A DNA stretch of 64,000 bases. It comes from Haliclona indistincta. Taxonomy: Eukaryota > Porifera > Demospongiae > Haplosclerida > Chalinidae. Of the stretch, positions 50,641 through 62,869 are shown piece after piece. The position numbers and the translations under genes were made by a program. The stretch covers positions 13,595,592 to 13,659,591 of the forward strand of contig OZ024785.1 of assembly GCA_964017065.1 (NCBI GenBank), written 5' to 3'. The notes under the pieces are model-generated. The model was given only the letters and a program-made list of their open reading frames with translations, was not told the DNA's origin and did no database searches. Numbering within the stretch: the first letter of the stretch is position 1; the number at the start of each line of letters is the position of its first letter.

Positions 50641-50896
50641 CCATACAATCTCGCCCTGGTTTCGTCTGCTGGCTCAATTTCGTCATCAATGTCGTCCTCT
50701 TTTGTTAGCGATAGTATCTCGTTGTCTAGCGTACCCAGACAGAGGTGAGTTTATCAATGATAATACGCTTCAGCTGCTCTAGCTTGGGCACATATAGTGG
50801 ATCGGCAGCAATCGCAGGTTCAATTTCATTCACAATTTTAGTAGCTGACCCTTTGTGGCCTCTGCGCTCGTTTCTCTTTCTTTGAAGCTCGGCCAT
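50641..50896 (-). pseudogene. BEL/Pao-type gag N-terminal fragment, frameshifted
   Basis: ATG at 50896 opens MAELQRKRNERRGHKGSATK, then KLEQLKRIIIDKL; a shifted frame continues LGTLDNEILSLTKEDDIDDE and IEPADETRARLYG. This helix pair (l..Ld.eIl.l......ieeEie.ad..r..i) is the start of the BEL/Pao gag (DUF1759 region). It abuts hAT element B, which inserted 58 bp from it. The rest of the retroelement is absent. Confidence 0.55.
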
Positions 50897-50899
50897 GGC

Positions 50900-52780
50900 A
50901 ATTTGAGGTCACGAGATGTTCACTAATTAGAACGACTATGCAGGACTTACAGTGCCAGTAGTTGCCGGCTGTAGTTATGTATGAACCCAAGCATATTGAC
51001 AAACAGTGCTCGGTGTACCATGTTCTAAAGTAGAAAACTCTCTCTCTTCCACTGGTCGCAGCTATCGTTGGCGTTACACATACGTTACACACATCTGCTT
51101 CAATAATGATATTAGCATTATAGAATCACGTGATCATAATAAAATAATAGGTGATAATAATTCAAAATAACTGTTGAGGAGAGTCTTAGCTTGGTGTTCA
51201 CTAATAGCTTTGTAGGATTGGGAGAGGCTCACAAGAGGGATGGTACAGCCATGCCTGCAGTCATGCTCACGTGAGCTGGACTGAGCTCGTCGTCAATGTC
51301 ACTAGAGCTAAGACTGCTCTGCAAACTAGGACTAAAGGCGTATGCAGTGTTAGCTCTGCCACCCAAGAAGCGCTGCAAACACTTGCATTTCCTTTGGCTT
51401 GTTTGTGGTGTTGCAACTGTAGACTCAGAGGACGAGGGCGAACAATCCATGCTTTTTGTAAGGATGTCTTAGCAACGAAAGCGACTATTTGCGCTGCTGG
51501 GAACATCCTTAGATCTTGCGCGTTTTGTCCAGGCGTAGCACCGATGGCGATATAAAGCTATGGCGCTATGATCAACTTGTCGTGCATGCATACAGTCTGT
51601 GTTTAAAGCGTGCGTAAAGCTTTCCTGCAGCAGTACTTGACAACTTTACCGCGCGATTACTCAAAACATTGCATACATACTTGTGTATCAACATTGCTAG
51701 ATTATACATGTACAATTCGGCTACAATGACTGATCTACACTGCCTGCCTGGAGCTGCCTGGAGACTCATCTTGATATCCCTCGTAACTCAAGCCATCTTG
51801 GTCATTCAAAAGTGGCTCAATCGCTAGCAAGAACTCATCTAGACCATGCAATCGCATTGTGTCAGGGAGTGCCCTAGGTGTTCCACAAAGTGGGCATGGC
51901 TTACTTATTCCTTCATCTCCCCTATACCAACGATCAGCACAACCTTGGCAGCCTATGATTGATTTGCAGCATTACGCCTGTGGAACTATTTCGTGAATTT
52001 TGGCAAATTCGACACTTGAATATGGGCAGCGCCATCGACAGCCATCAGCCAGCCAGCCATCTTTTCTAGAATCCATGTTCATTGCTTTGCCGCAAGGGCA
52101 TTTATTTTATGATGAAAGAACGTGCTTCGACTAGAGATAGGTAATAATGCCGTGAGTACCTCCAAACATCACAGGTCCAATCCTAATCAAAGACATCTCT
52201 ACATGTGGATCTTTTTGTGCCAAAAGAACGTGTGCATGGTGCAATAATATTTGCTTGTTGACACTGTTCTAGATATTCAACGATTTGCTCACTACAGTGC
52301 ATAGACCTTTATCTATGAACCATAAAGGATTCCTTGTGTAAATTACGTGATACATTATGGTATTCCTTGAAGAACAGTGGTTTACTATGTTGTCACTTCC
52401 TGTCGCAAAGCAATGCAGCAATTAACCTTAAACTTGAAAAACTTCTATAACTTCTGTATACAGAAAGAGCGCAAGAGCTTAGTCCATGTGTCTCCTTCAG
52501 CCCCCTGCTTGAAGCGGACCAGTCGGCTAGCGGCATTAAGTTTGTTGGTAGCAGCCATATCGAAATGCTTGTTGTTGTTGCAGCTGGAACAAATGGCGAA
52601 AAATGGGCTGCTACCTATGCTGCGCCATACCCTGTACTTGAGCATAAGTACTGCACGTTTCAAATTACAAATTTTCAAATTACAATTACTCAATTTTATA
52701 ATCTTATTATAATCTCACATTCAGAAACTCCGTTTGCAAACTTTCTTGTTTTACCAGCTGGTAGATACAGACTCTTTTCT
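50900..52780. other. No firmly supported gene
   Basis: A Ser-rich minus-strand frame at 51229-51450 (MDCSPSSSESTVATPQTSQR) may be a first exon of something unknown. Other frames lack motifs. Confidence 0.3.
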
Positions 52781-52786
52781 GGCTTG

Positions 52787-52860
52787 CTTAGTCTCGTCCC
52801 CAGACCACACCTTTTCCGCTCGCTCCAAAAAGGGTCTGGTGTCTAACGTCGATTTTCTTG
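52787..52860 (+). repeat. Terminus related to the 28.7-kb TIR element family
   Basis: TTAGTCTCGTCCCCAGACC resembles TAGCCTCRTCCCCA at the ends of 28726-29349, and is followed by a different interior. It may be one end of another family member; no inverted partner found. Confidence 0.4.
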
Positions 52861-52913
52861 GGCCTAGCGGAAGTGAACAGTACGTCACTCGCGCGTGATC
52901 ATTAACACTTGCA

Positions 52914-53170
52914 ATGGCGGCGAAGCGGTGCTATTTGTGCAGAAAAGAGGTTCCCGATGCTACAAAGCTTACAAACCCAGAACCCAGCAAGCTTACAAAC
53001 CCAGACGTCATTGCTTATGTTTGCAATATGATTGGAGCTTGCCCAGATCCTCTCGCCATCACCTGCCGTGTTTTTTTCAACGTTGGAAAAAGGGATAAAA
53101 GCAGCTACAACTCTAAATCAATGATAAGCGAGTCAAGGCGTTCTATCAGACTGTCTTCACTCTTCAGATG
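52914..53170 (+). CDS. Candidate first exon of a zinc-binding protein
   Basis: ATG in a good context (CAATGGCGG) opens MAAKRCYLCRKEVPDATKL, DVIAYVCNMIGACPDPLAIT, then CRVFFNVGKRDK. Cys spacing CxxC...C...C suggests a small zinc-binding module at the N-terminus of a regulatory or element protein. The frame reaches AATAAAG|GTGCAG near 53180, a plausible donor. Beyond this the sequence runs into the RecQ remnant on the other strand. Confidence 0.4.
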
Positions 53171-53329
53171 TTTCAATAAAGGTGCAGACGTGCAAAGTCA
53201 GCAATGCAAGTATACAAACTGAAGACGTAGACTTGGACGTAGTAGCCCTGAGTCCTAATATGAAAGAGGACTCCCAGGAGGAAACAGAGGAAACACAGGT
53301 TGGATTTCCATCAATAAAGAGACAATCTT

Positions 53330-53990
53330 TCTCTCCAAGAGCATTTGCAGTGCGCTCATGTATACTAACGGCATCATCATAAGTTCTACAAAAGATAATG
53401 CATTTTTCTGCATTGCAAACACTTTTGTTTAAGTTACGAATTAATCGGAGGTAGAATTTCATCAAAATCACTTGGCTTTTCCTGAACAATGTACCTTATA
53501 TTAGGTCTATTGGGTGCCTTCACTATAGATCAACTATTGTTCATTGCCAAGCTATATTCAATTACCTTCCTGGTTCGAGATGAGGCCGTTGCTGTTAATG
53601 CCATAACATTAACTCCCTGCGCCATAACTGAACGAGCTTCTGTGATATTCTGGTATTCTGTTCGAAATGATGCACCCCTAAAAACAATCATTATACTTCA
53701 TATTGAAATCTGCCACTAACCATGTATCAATGCAGTGTGCTTCGTCTACAGCCAGTGCTACTAGATTATCTATATACACCTTCGAACAGAGCATGTTTCT
53801 AAGGTTTTCGTCATACAAGAGGCTTTCTGGTGACAGATATACAAGTTGGTAATCTCCAGCAACTATACCTTGCACTACCTGATGGTCCTTTCGCCTCAAC
53901 TAACACACACTTGACTCCTCTCTTTCCAAAATTAGCCACTTGGTCTTTCGATAATAAAGGGCTCACCACTATTCACTGCAAAAAAGAATT
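53330..53990 (-). pseudogene. RecQ-family DNA helicase remnant
   Basis: From the right on the minus strand: VVSPLLSKDQVANFGKRGVK (motif Ia region), then after a shift VVQGIVAGDYQLVYLSPESL and VALAVDEAHCIDTW (motif II, DEAH), a 43-bp GTTAGT...TTTTTAG intron, then GASFRTEYQN and VNVMALTATASSR (motif III). Next PNIRYIVQEKPSDFDEIL and, in another frame, LIRNLNKSVCNAEKCIIFCR (motif IV). At least two frameshifts separate these pieces, and the Walker A motif and RQC region are not seen. RecQ-like helicases unwind DNA in repair; in invertebrates many RecQ-like copies are also element-borne, and which this is cannot be told. Confidence 0.75.
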
Positions 53991-54382
53991 TGTTAATATA
54001 ACAAAAAAAGTTTGTGGTGTTGATTAATCTGTCGCAAAAAGTCCAGTTTTGTTGTGGTAACTAACAAAATGTGTGGTTACTTTAACAAATTATGTTGTGT
54101 TACTTTAAGGTAGGTCCACAGTTTAAATTCACCTCATGGCTTTTAATAATTTTTTTGTAAAATTGTTCATTAAGGACTAGTAAGTAAATTTCCAGAGTTT
54201 CAGTGGAGAATTTTTTGTGGTTCCAGAAATATAAACCAGCACACTGTTGCTATCCAAATGCATTACGTCATGTGTAATGATATTCACGGTGAAATAATCT
54301 TATTCATGGAAGTTCGAGTGTCCCTAAGCTGATATCATTCAAACATTTAAGGGAGAACAAAACGTGTGAAATTATACTTGGT

Positions 54383-54480
54383 TCCCTTGTCATCATACCA
54401 GACGGTAAATCTGCTACTCTTCTTCTCTTGTCGCCAGCCTGGTGGAAGGTCTTCAGGTGATATGCAAAATCCGAGATATC
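54383..54480 (-). other. Short MBD- or WW-like peptide
   Basis: Minus-strand PEDLPPGWRQEKKSSRFTVW and YDDKGTKYNF resembles the start of a methyl-CpG-binding (LPpGW.r......g...vyY....Gkkf) or WW domain. Too short to decide. Confidence 0.25.
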
Positions 54481-54489
54481 TTCTTATCT

Positions 54490-55075
54490 GGGTATCTTTT
54501 TGCGGTTGGTTATGATATTAGCACATTGAAAGTGGTGAGTGTGAATGATAGTGTTAGTGTAAGCATTTTCACTGCTCTATATCTAATGCAAACTGGCTGT
54601 GATAAATTAGAAAGCAAGCGTTTTGCTTTCCTGTATGACAGAAGACGTTGCAATCTTGACGATACCAGGATGAATCATGTCGCTATTTCTTGTACTTGTA
54701 GCAATATTGGCAGCAATGTTGTTTGTTAGAAAAGTGACGTAGAAAATATTTTTTACTAGATTTCTAGTGGGTTGTCCGATTTTTTTCCTGCTACAACAAT
54801 CACCTATTAGTTCTTTAGCAAGTGTAACTCTGAAGTTCTTTAGACACAATCATCTCGACAGGTCTCCGGGCAGGTCACCGGGTCTAGTATCTTGGATACT
54901 ATTGAAAAGTTACCATTGTCGCTCTGCAGACAGTCCTGAAGGAGTGACAACAGGAGGAAGATCAGTTGGTGTGATTGTCAACACTCCGACTGATTTCAAC
55001 AGTAGCCTCTATTACAATATAAGGTACAGTTAACACAACAACAAGTAGCAGAAGGTGACTAGTCATCCTTGAGCA
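54490..55075. other. No supported gene
   Basis: Short opposing frames without motifs. Confidence 0.35.
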
Positions 55076-55079
55076 TTTT

Positions 55080-55440
55080 AAAGTTCACTTCCTCACTGTC
55101 ATTAAACTCCTTCAAGGAGACCTTCCCTCGACTGGTGGTGGTGAAGATGAAGTGGTGCTGCTTGTTGATCTGGGAAATCTTTCGGAAGTGGAGCCCTAGG
55201 AAGGGATGAGCCACCATACAGTGGACCACCTACCCAGTCATAGAATGGCACAAGCACTGTTCCATCTTCCAGTCCGACGAGCTCAGTGATGTTGGGAGCT
55301 GCAGAGTTGGTGATAGCATTCGCCAGATCATCCAGGCAGCCAATATTGCTCCGTCGCAGCTTCTGCTTTGCGAGTCCGAAACACCAGTCGGGTGAGAACT
55401 TGGTGTGTCCAGCAAGAAGGAAGGAGATGGTGACATGCAT
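55080..55440 (-). pseudogene. C-terminal fragment of a large DDE-type element protein
   Basis: Peptide ITISFLLAGHTKFSPDWCFG with start residues MHV, then LRRSNIGCLDDLANAITNSA and LVGLEDGTVLVPFYDW; a shifted frame ends ISQINKQHHFIFTTTSRGKV, SLKEFNDSEE and a stop near 55080. The order 'iSFl..GHTKFsPD.cFGllK...rrt.v..l.di...v..sa..n..qlvg...g.v.vp.YDW....f.....i...hhF.f' is a repeated invertebrate transposase-like family without a settled name. At least one frameshift after YDW kills it. Confidence 0.6.
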
Positions 55441-56279
55441 ACTCGGGAACTCCCGTCATGCCAAAAAGTTTATAAAACTCATGTACCTAAAGTATCAACA
55501 CTGTGATACCTCTCGCATTGCTCAGATGTCCCACTCAAAAAGGCCTTTCTACGTGTAGTGCCTGCTTTGACGTTTACTCTGTGGCTCATTATGCTTAGGG
55601 CACACAGACACTCCAACAAGAGCATTTTATTGTTGATTATGGACATTACTTGAGATCTGTTGAGTCTCCTGAAGCACAGGTGCTGAAAACATGCAGTTGA
55701 ATGTACAAATTGTTGATTTATTTCATCTCACTTTTGAGATTGTCTCTAAGCTCTTCATTGCCATATTCATCGCTGATTACTAAAAAACACGGAGACACCC
55801 GAGAGCTCCTCGCTTTTTGATTAAGTTTGCTCCTCGCTTTTTGATTTCTGGTTTTGTGTCATCATTGCCAACACTTTACCCGTATAAGACAACTACTCAT
55901 ATATCATTGCGTACAGTATTCTCTCTTGCCATTTACCCACCCTTCTTTTACTTTTGCACACACCTTTCAATAACTGTCCTTTTACATGATAGTGCCTGTA
56001 GCCCATGTCATTATTCAAACTGTAATAATGAGATAATAATAGTGTAACATAATTATTCCTCAGCTACATAGTACATGTCATGAAATTTATTAACAGCTTG
56101 AAGTTCTGGAAGACAGCCTGTCAAATCAGTTAGAGGGATTTGGGCGAATCTCAGCAATGAGATCATCGAGACCCCTCAGTACCGAATTCCCACCCCCAGA
56201 CAGGTGACAAAGAGGATAGCTTACTCCATTCAGGAAATGCTCTTCTTACCACCGCTGTACGCACTGCTGACTGCATCTT

Positions 56280-56395
56280 TCTTTATTCAGCTGTTGAATC
56301 GATGCAGGCCTGTACCAGTCTGCTGTTACTAGACATGCCTCTTGCGGAGAATGCCCGCTGTTTTCCCAAGCTGGTGAAGAGGCAGTTACCATCAG
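56280..56395 (-). pseudogene. Possible OTU-like exon adjoining the Smad exon
   Basis: After a TTGCAG acceptor at 56396 the minus strand reads ADGNCLFTSLGKQRAFSARG and ends at a stop near 56280. DGNCLF is the OTU catalytic motif; a related vestige is at 38.98 kb with similar adjoining intron sequence. Alternatively it is just Smad linker sequence in a wrong frame. Confidence 0.3.
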
Positions 56396-56432
56396 CTGCA
56401 ATATTAACAATGCAATACTTGATGGACGACTA

Positions 56433-56785
<353 letters not shown>

Positions 56786-56789
56786 GCTA

Positions 56790-58495
56790 TGAGTTCTGTG
56801 GTCTCATACTGAGGGATGATAGTACCCACAACCTGGCCTGTACCGAGTGATGTTTTGACAACTAAATAAAAGCAGGGAAATCCATATTTTGTTATGATTA
56901 ACATGATAGTACTAGAAGACTTTTCATAGCAAGTAATCCAGATATGTAGTATATGCAACATTATACTAACGTCTAAAAGTAGCTGCTCTTCGTCAACAGT
57001 CTAAAATATCTTTTTTCATTGGGCTTTTTGCCCGAGCCTTTGTCCTTGGTTACTTTCTTGCCTGCTCCAGACGATTAGTACCGTGTTAAATAACTTAAAT
57101 GTATGAATGTTATTCTTGACCGGATTGTCGTTTTTCTTCATATCTAAACTAGATTTTACCTGGCATTCACTTAGCTGTAAAGTGTCAGCTGTTTGCTTTC
57201 GCTCTATTTTTGTTACTTATGTTGTTGCTACGTCTTGACACTCAGAACTCTCAACTCTCTGATCTTGTCAAAAATACACTGATGGGTACAATCCAGCAAG
57301 AGTGATTATGTCTTGTGTCTCATTTGCTTCCAGAGCATTCTTTTAGCTACAGTTTGGTATTATTTACTTCTATGTAGGGTTGTTTACAAAAGAAATCAAG
57401 ATCATTAACACTCAATAGTCTCGTCAGCATGATAGTATAGACACTTTCAGTGTTGATCTTAAGTTCCCAAGCGTGGTGGGGGATTTGATTGTCGTGAACT
57501 CTGCGTGGTCTTTGAGGTTGGGAGTTGTCTGTGATCTGGTTCTTCCTGAGAGTGGGTATCTTGTTTGCGCAAGGACATTGCGAGAATAAAGATTTTCTTT
57601 GTTGCTGCCCTCTGATGCTGTACTTTAATATAATTATTTGTAGTAACTAGCTGCTTCCATGAGTGAGATTTCATAACGGTGATTTACCATTAATATGTGG
57701 TTTAGGTTTCAATCCAAACCCATGTGGAATCTGTATGCTCATTAAACTATAATCTACTGATTTTCCTTAATCAGAAGTCAGCAGGGAAGGTGCTGGTGGT
57801 AGGCTCTTTACTTTGCCAGTTGCACAAGCTGGAGCACAAGCTGATAGCACAAGCTGATAGCAATAAGACGGTCCAAATTATCAGTGTAATTTCGGCGTTG
57901 ATGGATGTCAAACTTGACCATCTTCCATATCAAGTTACGTAGCATGACGTCAGTGACCCTCAGCATTAGATGTAGTACATCAACAACAACCTGGACATGT
58001 TAATGATGTAATGTAGATTTTGCATGCCTCTATAACAGTAGGCCAAACAAAGAGTTGCATAATAGCAAATGTTACCAGTAATTTCAGCTTGTGTAGTCTT
58101 GGAGTGTGTGGACTACACTTCTCGGTAAATTTTTGCGACTAAAGCCTGATTGGTTGCTGACACGAACCTGCATAGTAAGATATATTAATGACAAGGTATA
58201 TCTATAATTACTAGCAAGGTATATCTATAATTATTACTTATTTCTTCCTTAAAAAAGTAATCAAAGTCAGCCATGTCAAATTCAATTGTTCTGAAAGACC
58301 CATAGTTAAAAATAGTGATAATTGGCGGACAACTTACACTTCAATCATACTGGATTTGTCCTGGGTTTCTGTCAACGTAGCCACTCCTAGGTCCTCCTTA
58401 TCGTCATCTTCTGTGGCTACACATTCATCCTCTTCTTCTACTTTATGAGGTTGGTATGAAGTAAGATATCGATATCATCTTCTGACTGGGAATAA
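56790..58495. other. No firmly supported gene
   Basis: A minus-strand frame at about 56775-56860 ([20 protein letters not shown]) could be another exon but has no clear family. Near 58345-58445 the minus strand encodes an acidic peptide KVEEEDECVATEDDDKEDLG that may be an exon. Nothing else. Confidence 0.3.
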
Positions 58496-58497
58496 CC

Positions 58498-58625
58498 CAG
58501 GGGGTGCCAGTGGCGGAAATTGTCGACCCCAGGCCGGTTTTTTACCCACCCACCCACTACGTCATAACGTGTCATATAATGATATTCACAATGCGAGCTA
58601 ATTAATATTCATGAAAAGATGGCGA
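58498..58625 (+). repeat. Second copy of the 46.6-kb leader/terminal sequence
   Basis: GGGGGTGCCAGTGGCGGAAA, AGGCCGGTTTTTTACCCACC, ACTACGTCATAAC, TCATATAATGATATTCACAA, AATTAATATTCATGA. Its order and spacing match 46745-46600 read on the minus strand. The coding part that follows at 46.5 kb is not recognisable here. Confidence 0.75.
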
Positions 58626-59389
58626 TCGCGTACACGTAGCTCGTCGTCGATAGCGCGAGTGTAGTATCGATCGCGATCATACAGAACACTGCTGTAGCAA
58701 GCAGAGATCAGAAAGCGACTGCACTAGCGCTGTGAATGTGGCCAAGATTAAGCAAAACAGTTAGACAAAACGAGCGGTTAGACGATATATGTGTTCTTCA
58801 AGGAAATCATTTGATTCCCGTAGTCTCAGCTTGCGGGCACATAACTGTTGTTGATCCAGTTAGTAGGCAAAACAATAATTATGTGATGTGTTGATTGAAA
58901 TATTCTTATAAGTATTCTCGAATTCTTTTCTGCTAAACTGATCAAGTTTTTCATGTCATCTCATTCAATTCATTGTCGCTTGGAGACATCATCATATTTT
59001 CTCAATAAGCTGGTCACGTACAAGCATTAACACACACTTCAGGTTGTGCTCCTCTATTATGGTATTCAAAAATGCCACTTCATTTTGGAGATATCACAGG
59101 AGCAGAGGCATAGTCTATGATGGTGAGTAGGAGCAAAAATATGATGCCATTGTTGGACCAGGATAAATCATTAGAGAACCATACACCAAGGTCCCTAGTA
59201 GCAATTGCTTCATTCTTGAGGTGGTATTGAACTGGTAGTTCATATATGAGGTAGTTCATATATTGCTACCTTCAGGTACACCTAGTGTCTTGGGCTTTGG
59301 TTGAGTTTGTTCTTTCTTTTGTTGCCGATTGTTTCACCATCAGTGTTCTGAGGAGAGTTATTATAATTCTTGTTTCTGCAAGGATTAGC

Positions 59390-59853
59390 AAGATATGCCT
59401 TGTTTCATACATCGACACTTTCGTGTTCCACAACCAGTTGTGCATCTACAGGCATTCGATACCAAGGTGCCTGTTTTCAAGCTGCTTCTCTCAATGACAA
59501 TCTCTGTTCTTCTTCCCATCCCTCCATTGAAAACTCAATAGGACCAGTGAAGCTCTCTAGTTCTCCAGCACGGTAGCACATACTCAAAAGACCATATTTG
59601 CAGCTGCATATGGAGATCGCAATTATTTTATGCAAATAAAAGTTACTCACTGCAAACGATAGCTACAAAGAGCTTTTACATTGACTTGAACTACCATGAG
59701 TCTTGGCAAGTCTGAGCTTGTCCTATCAATTCTTGGAATTCTGAGAGGCACTTTCTCACCCACACTGAATGTATTCACAGACTTCTTTCTGTTGTACCGC
59801 TCAGCCATCCTCTTTGCCGATTTGAGGTACTTTCTGTCAGCTTTTATTCTGAT
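59390..59853 (-). pseudogene. Integrase C-terminal region (Ginger/KRBA2-like) with Cys-rich tail
   Basis: Exon 59853 to about 59694, after ATGTAG, reads IRIKADRKYLKSAKRMAERY, NTFSVGEKVPLRIPRIDRTS and DLPRL. Then near 59610-59480: CKYGLLSMCYRAGELESF, EFSMEGWEEEQRLSLREAA, a stop, and in a further frame CRCTTGCGTRKCRCMKQG. The pattern 'Q...mk.ra.....y....G..V.l.iP..DR...d...l...v' then 'l...y...eLe...' then a CXC tail is the C-terminal part of integrases related to vertebrate KRBA2/Ginger-type proteins. In-frame stop and shifts make it a pseudogene. Confidence 0.55.
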
Positions 59854-60324
59854 CTACATAACAAATCAATGCAGTTGCTAATTTTGTACGAAATATAAAA
59901 CTTCATGCCTGTCTGTGTTTCTCAGAAGTAGTCTAAGCGTCCTCTCGAGAAACTTGTTGACCTTCAACTGGTATTCTGTGCTTTTATCACTAGACATACT
60001 AGTTGAAGCTGTGTCACTACCACTGTTATCAGTTGGTGACTATAACAACATGGACATGCCATTCTCCCTCTTTTCTCAAGTCAGGTGTGAATTATCTTTT
60101 CTTTTGACTTGTAGATGACATGTACTTGAGAGGACAAGTAGAAGATGGTTGCAGTTGAAGATAGTGCAACCACCGTTTCATGTTAATTGTTATCGTATGA
60201 TACATGCTGATTTTAAAAACTACAGTGCTTGTATAATTGGGATTCTTCTTGTTACGAATCGATTTTTCCCATTAATTTTTTCCAATTTTTCCATCAATTT
60301 ACGAATCAATTATCTCTATTGTGT

Positions 60325-60558
60325 TTACTGAGGTCGCTCCCAATGAGATCTCTGGAAGGCCTCTTTGGTTGTGAGAGTCACCTTACGGGCTCTTGGCGGA
60401 GCTGAACCTCTGGACTTCGCCTCTTTCAGGATATTTTGCCTCGTTTTCGCGTCTCTGATGTTGTGTACATTTGTGAGATGATTTGACAGTTTCTTTAGGG
60501 TGCGGGTGGAGTTGCTGCCTGAAAGTGGACAGAAATAGCTCTTTCGATGCTGTTCCAT
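60325..60558 (-). CDS. Small zinc-finger-like exon
   Basis: MEQHRKSYFCPLSGSNSTRT followed by LKKLSNHLTNVHNI resembles the CPvpgC....krLs.HL..vH module at the start of many uncharacterised cnidarian and sponge element proteins, but the second Cys is replaced by Ser (GSNS), so metal binding is doubtful. Followed by a Lys/Arg-rich linker. No downstream exon identified. Confidence 0.4.
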   Translation of the reverse strand: MEQHRKSYFCPLSGSNSTRTLKKLSNHLTNVHNIRDAKTRQNILKEAKSRGSAPPRARKVTLTTKEAFQRSHWERPQ

Positions 60559-60747
60559 GTTGGCTGAGTGACACAGATATGTTATGAAAACATTGTCACA
60601 GGAGGATAATGGTACAAGAATACGAGAACCATGGAGAAGGATGTTGTCATTATAAGTGAGAAAGAACTCTAGTTTACAATCGTTTTTTTAATTTTCCACT
60701 CATGGAAAGGAGTGGTGATAGTTTTAGTCATTTCGACTCTTTTTCAG

Positions 60748-60771
60748 CAATGGACGGCCCACCGTCCATTG
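60748..60771. repeat. 10-bp hairpin CAATGGACGG / CCGTCCATTG
   Basis: Perfect inverted pair with a 4-base loop, next to repeated TTGACCA motifs (60776-60835) that resemble hAT subterminal repeats. No element end is proven. Confidence 0.5.
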
Positions 60772-60849
60772 TTGAAAAATTGATCACTGACCACCAAAAA
60801 TTGACCAAAATTGACCATTGAAATAATTGACCACTGTTTAATTATTGGA

Positions 60850-61880
60850 CGAATATTGGATATACTTATTTGAGTACCTGTTTTGTGTCTTATTGCCCTT
60901 GGCTAATTATAGACAAATTTTGATTAGTACATACTGCGTCATAACCATAGCCACTATGCCGATTTCTTAGCCAACAACTACAACTAGAAGGATGTGTTGT
61001 TTGATTGTAAACTGAATGAGCATGTCTGGTGGCCCGTACTTCAAGTAGTAAGTCCACCTTCCAGAGTAATTTCCCAGCTGGTTGAACAGCTGGGCAATCA
61101 TTTTTCTTTTTAGGTATGTCAGACGCTTTCGACAGGTACCGATTGAGCCTTTATTATCATTGCCTGGCAGCTATGATAATACTCTAGAGAGTTAAAACAA
61201 TATCTTTAATATTTTAAGTAAGTCTTAATATCTCACCCTCGAAGGTGCCGCTTCTCTTTAACTGTCTGTAAAATAAACATGATGCAGTACTGTAGAAGTA
61301 AAAACCAAGGACTAGTTAGCCTTTTTAGCTTCAATTGCATCTTTAGAATCATGAAGCTGCTCCTTTAAGGAATCTACAGTATCCTGCTATTTCTTGCATT
61401 TGGTGCATGGTGTGAGTAAATATTCTAAAACTCCTCATATGCTTCATTCGCTGCTGAAGACTCTGCTTTTCTCTCAAAAAGATGCTCTAGCTGAGACACA
61501 GTCATTGCTGATCGCAACAACTGTATGAAGGAAATGTGGGAGGCGTGCCCCTTGTCACAGACAAACTCCTTCACCTGCTTGCCTGACGAAAGTGTGTTCA
61601 CGTAAGACGAATCGAACTCATCGATAGCTTCTTCAATTGTCAAGGTTATGTCGCGATGTACGGCAAGGAGAGTCAGCCCTGTCAGGCGCTGTCGTCATTG
61701 ACGAACTGAACGGTGTTTTGGTTGTTTTTGGACTACTGAACTACCGCTCGGCTGTACAGCTGGTGACAGGGAGAGTGCATAGTATGCTGGCCATTGCCCT
61801 GATGTTAGGAAACATAAATCTTATCATCTTTCCATATCGTTAGCATATGCTTTGCCGTTCATAACAATAGATTGTGCATC
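60850..61880. other. No supported gene
   Basis: A minus-strand frame at 61425-61643 (helical, Glu-rich) has no recognised motif. Confidence 0.3.
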
Positions 61881-61884
61881 ACAT

Positions 61885-62110
61885 CTACACAATGGTATCG
61901 GACAATATCTCCAAATGCGCCTGATGGAAGCTCTTGTAGCATTTTGAGCAGCCCATGGTTGCAGAATGACTTGCAAATCCACAAATCTTATGAGTAGCTG
62001 GTAGGTCAGAGCTTACACATGACAGCATACCACGAACAGATGTGTAACCAAAAAGACCACCAGTTTTAAGCCAAACCCGTTCCATAAATCTAGTAATTCA
62101 TCTACCGATG
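61885..62110 (-). pseudogene. EnSpm/CACTA transposase fragment, second copy
   Basis: Peptide RGMLSCVSSDLPATHKICGF, ASHSATMGCSKCYKSF matches the same 'vs.DlPA.rKvcGF.sH.a..GCskC' motif as 17.3 kb; a shifted frame upstream gives SVDELLDLWNG, matching the usual 'el..lW.Gv'. Only this motif region survives. Sequence differs from the 17-kb copy, so these are independent old insertions. Confidence 0.65.
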
Positions 62111-62869
62111 GTGCAAGCTGACTATACAAGGCGAGTGACAAGTTTGGCGATGAATCTGGTAACTGTCTTCCTTCTTTTACGGAGAGCAGAGACGGACACC
62201 ATTTTAACTGTGTGAGGTTGCTTTAACTTCTGCGAGCGATCAAGTGGAGGAGTATACGGCATTCGATCAAGTAGAGGAGTGCAGGGAACAGCTACAATCA
62301 GGCTCAGGCTCAAAACTCAACTCTGTTATTTTGGATTTACATCAATTATATAGACTGTGTATCATAGTAGTCTAATGGTCTAGCATATTGTCTAGTTACA
62401 ATCATGTAAGTTCATGACAGCTCTTTTTATCTAAGTTCTGACATTGTTTCTGAACTAATGGTCCTGTAACATAGGTCATAATACGTAACATCGTGTCCAC
62501 GACTAACTGGTGGTTGCTGCATAAAAATGATTGATACCCAACAGATAAAAGTTCAAAGGTGAACACTGTCCCATTCTATCCCTGTCTAGGGATTGCAGAC
62601 TCTCATTGCTATTTGTCAATTTTTGAGTGTTATGATTCAATGTGTTGTCCTTGATGGTAATCTGAGATGGCTTATTCGTCGAAGCATGTAGTAATATAAC
62701 TTTTTGTGAACACACACATTCAGAATAAGAGTAAAATGTTTATAGAAGAGCTATAAGAGAACGATCCTAACTTGTCTGGTAGTCTCTCTAGTTTTGAAAG
62801 CCCCTCAACCAGTAGTCCCTTACACTGTACATATTGAATATCTTATCTTCATCTAAAATAAGAGAACTC

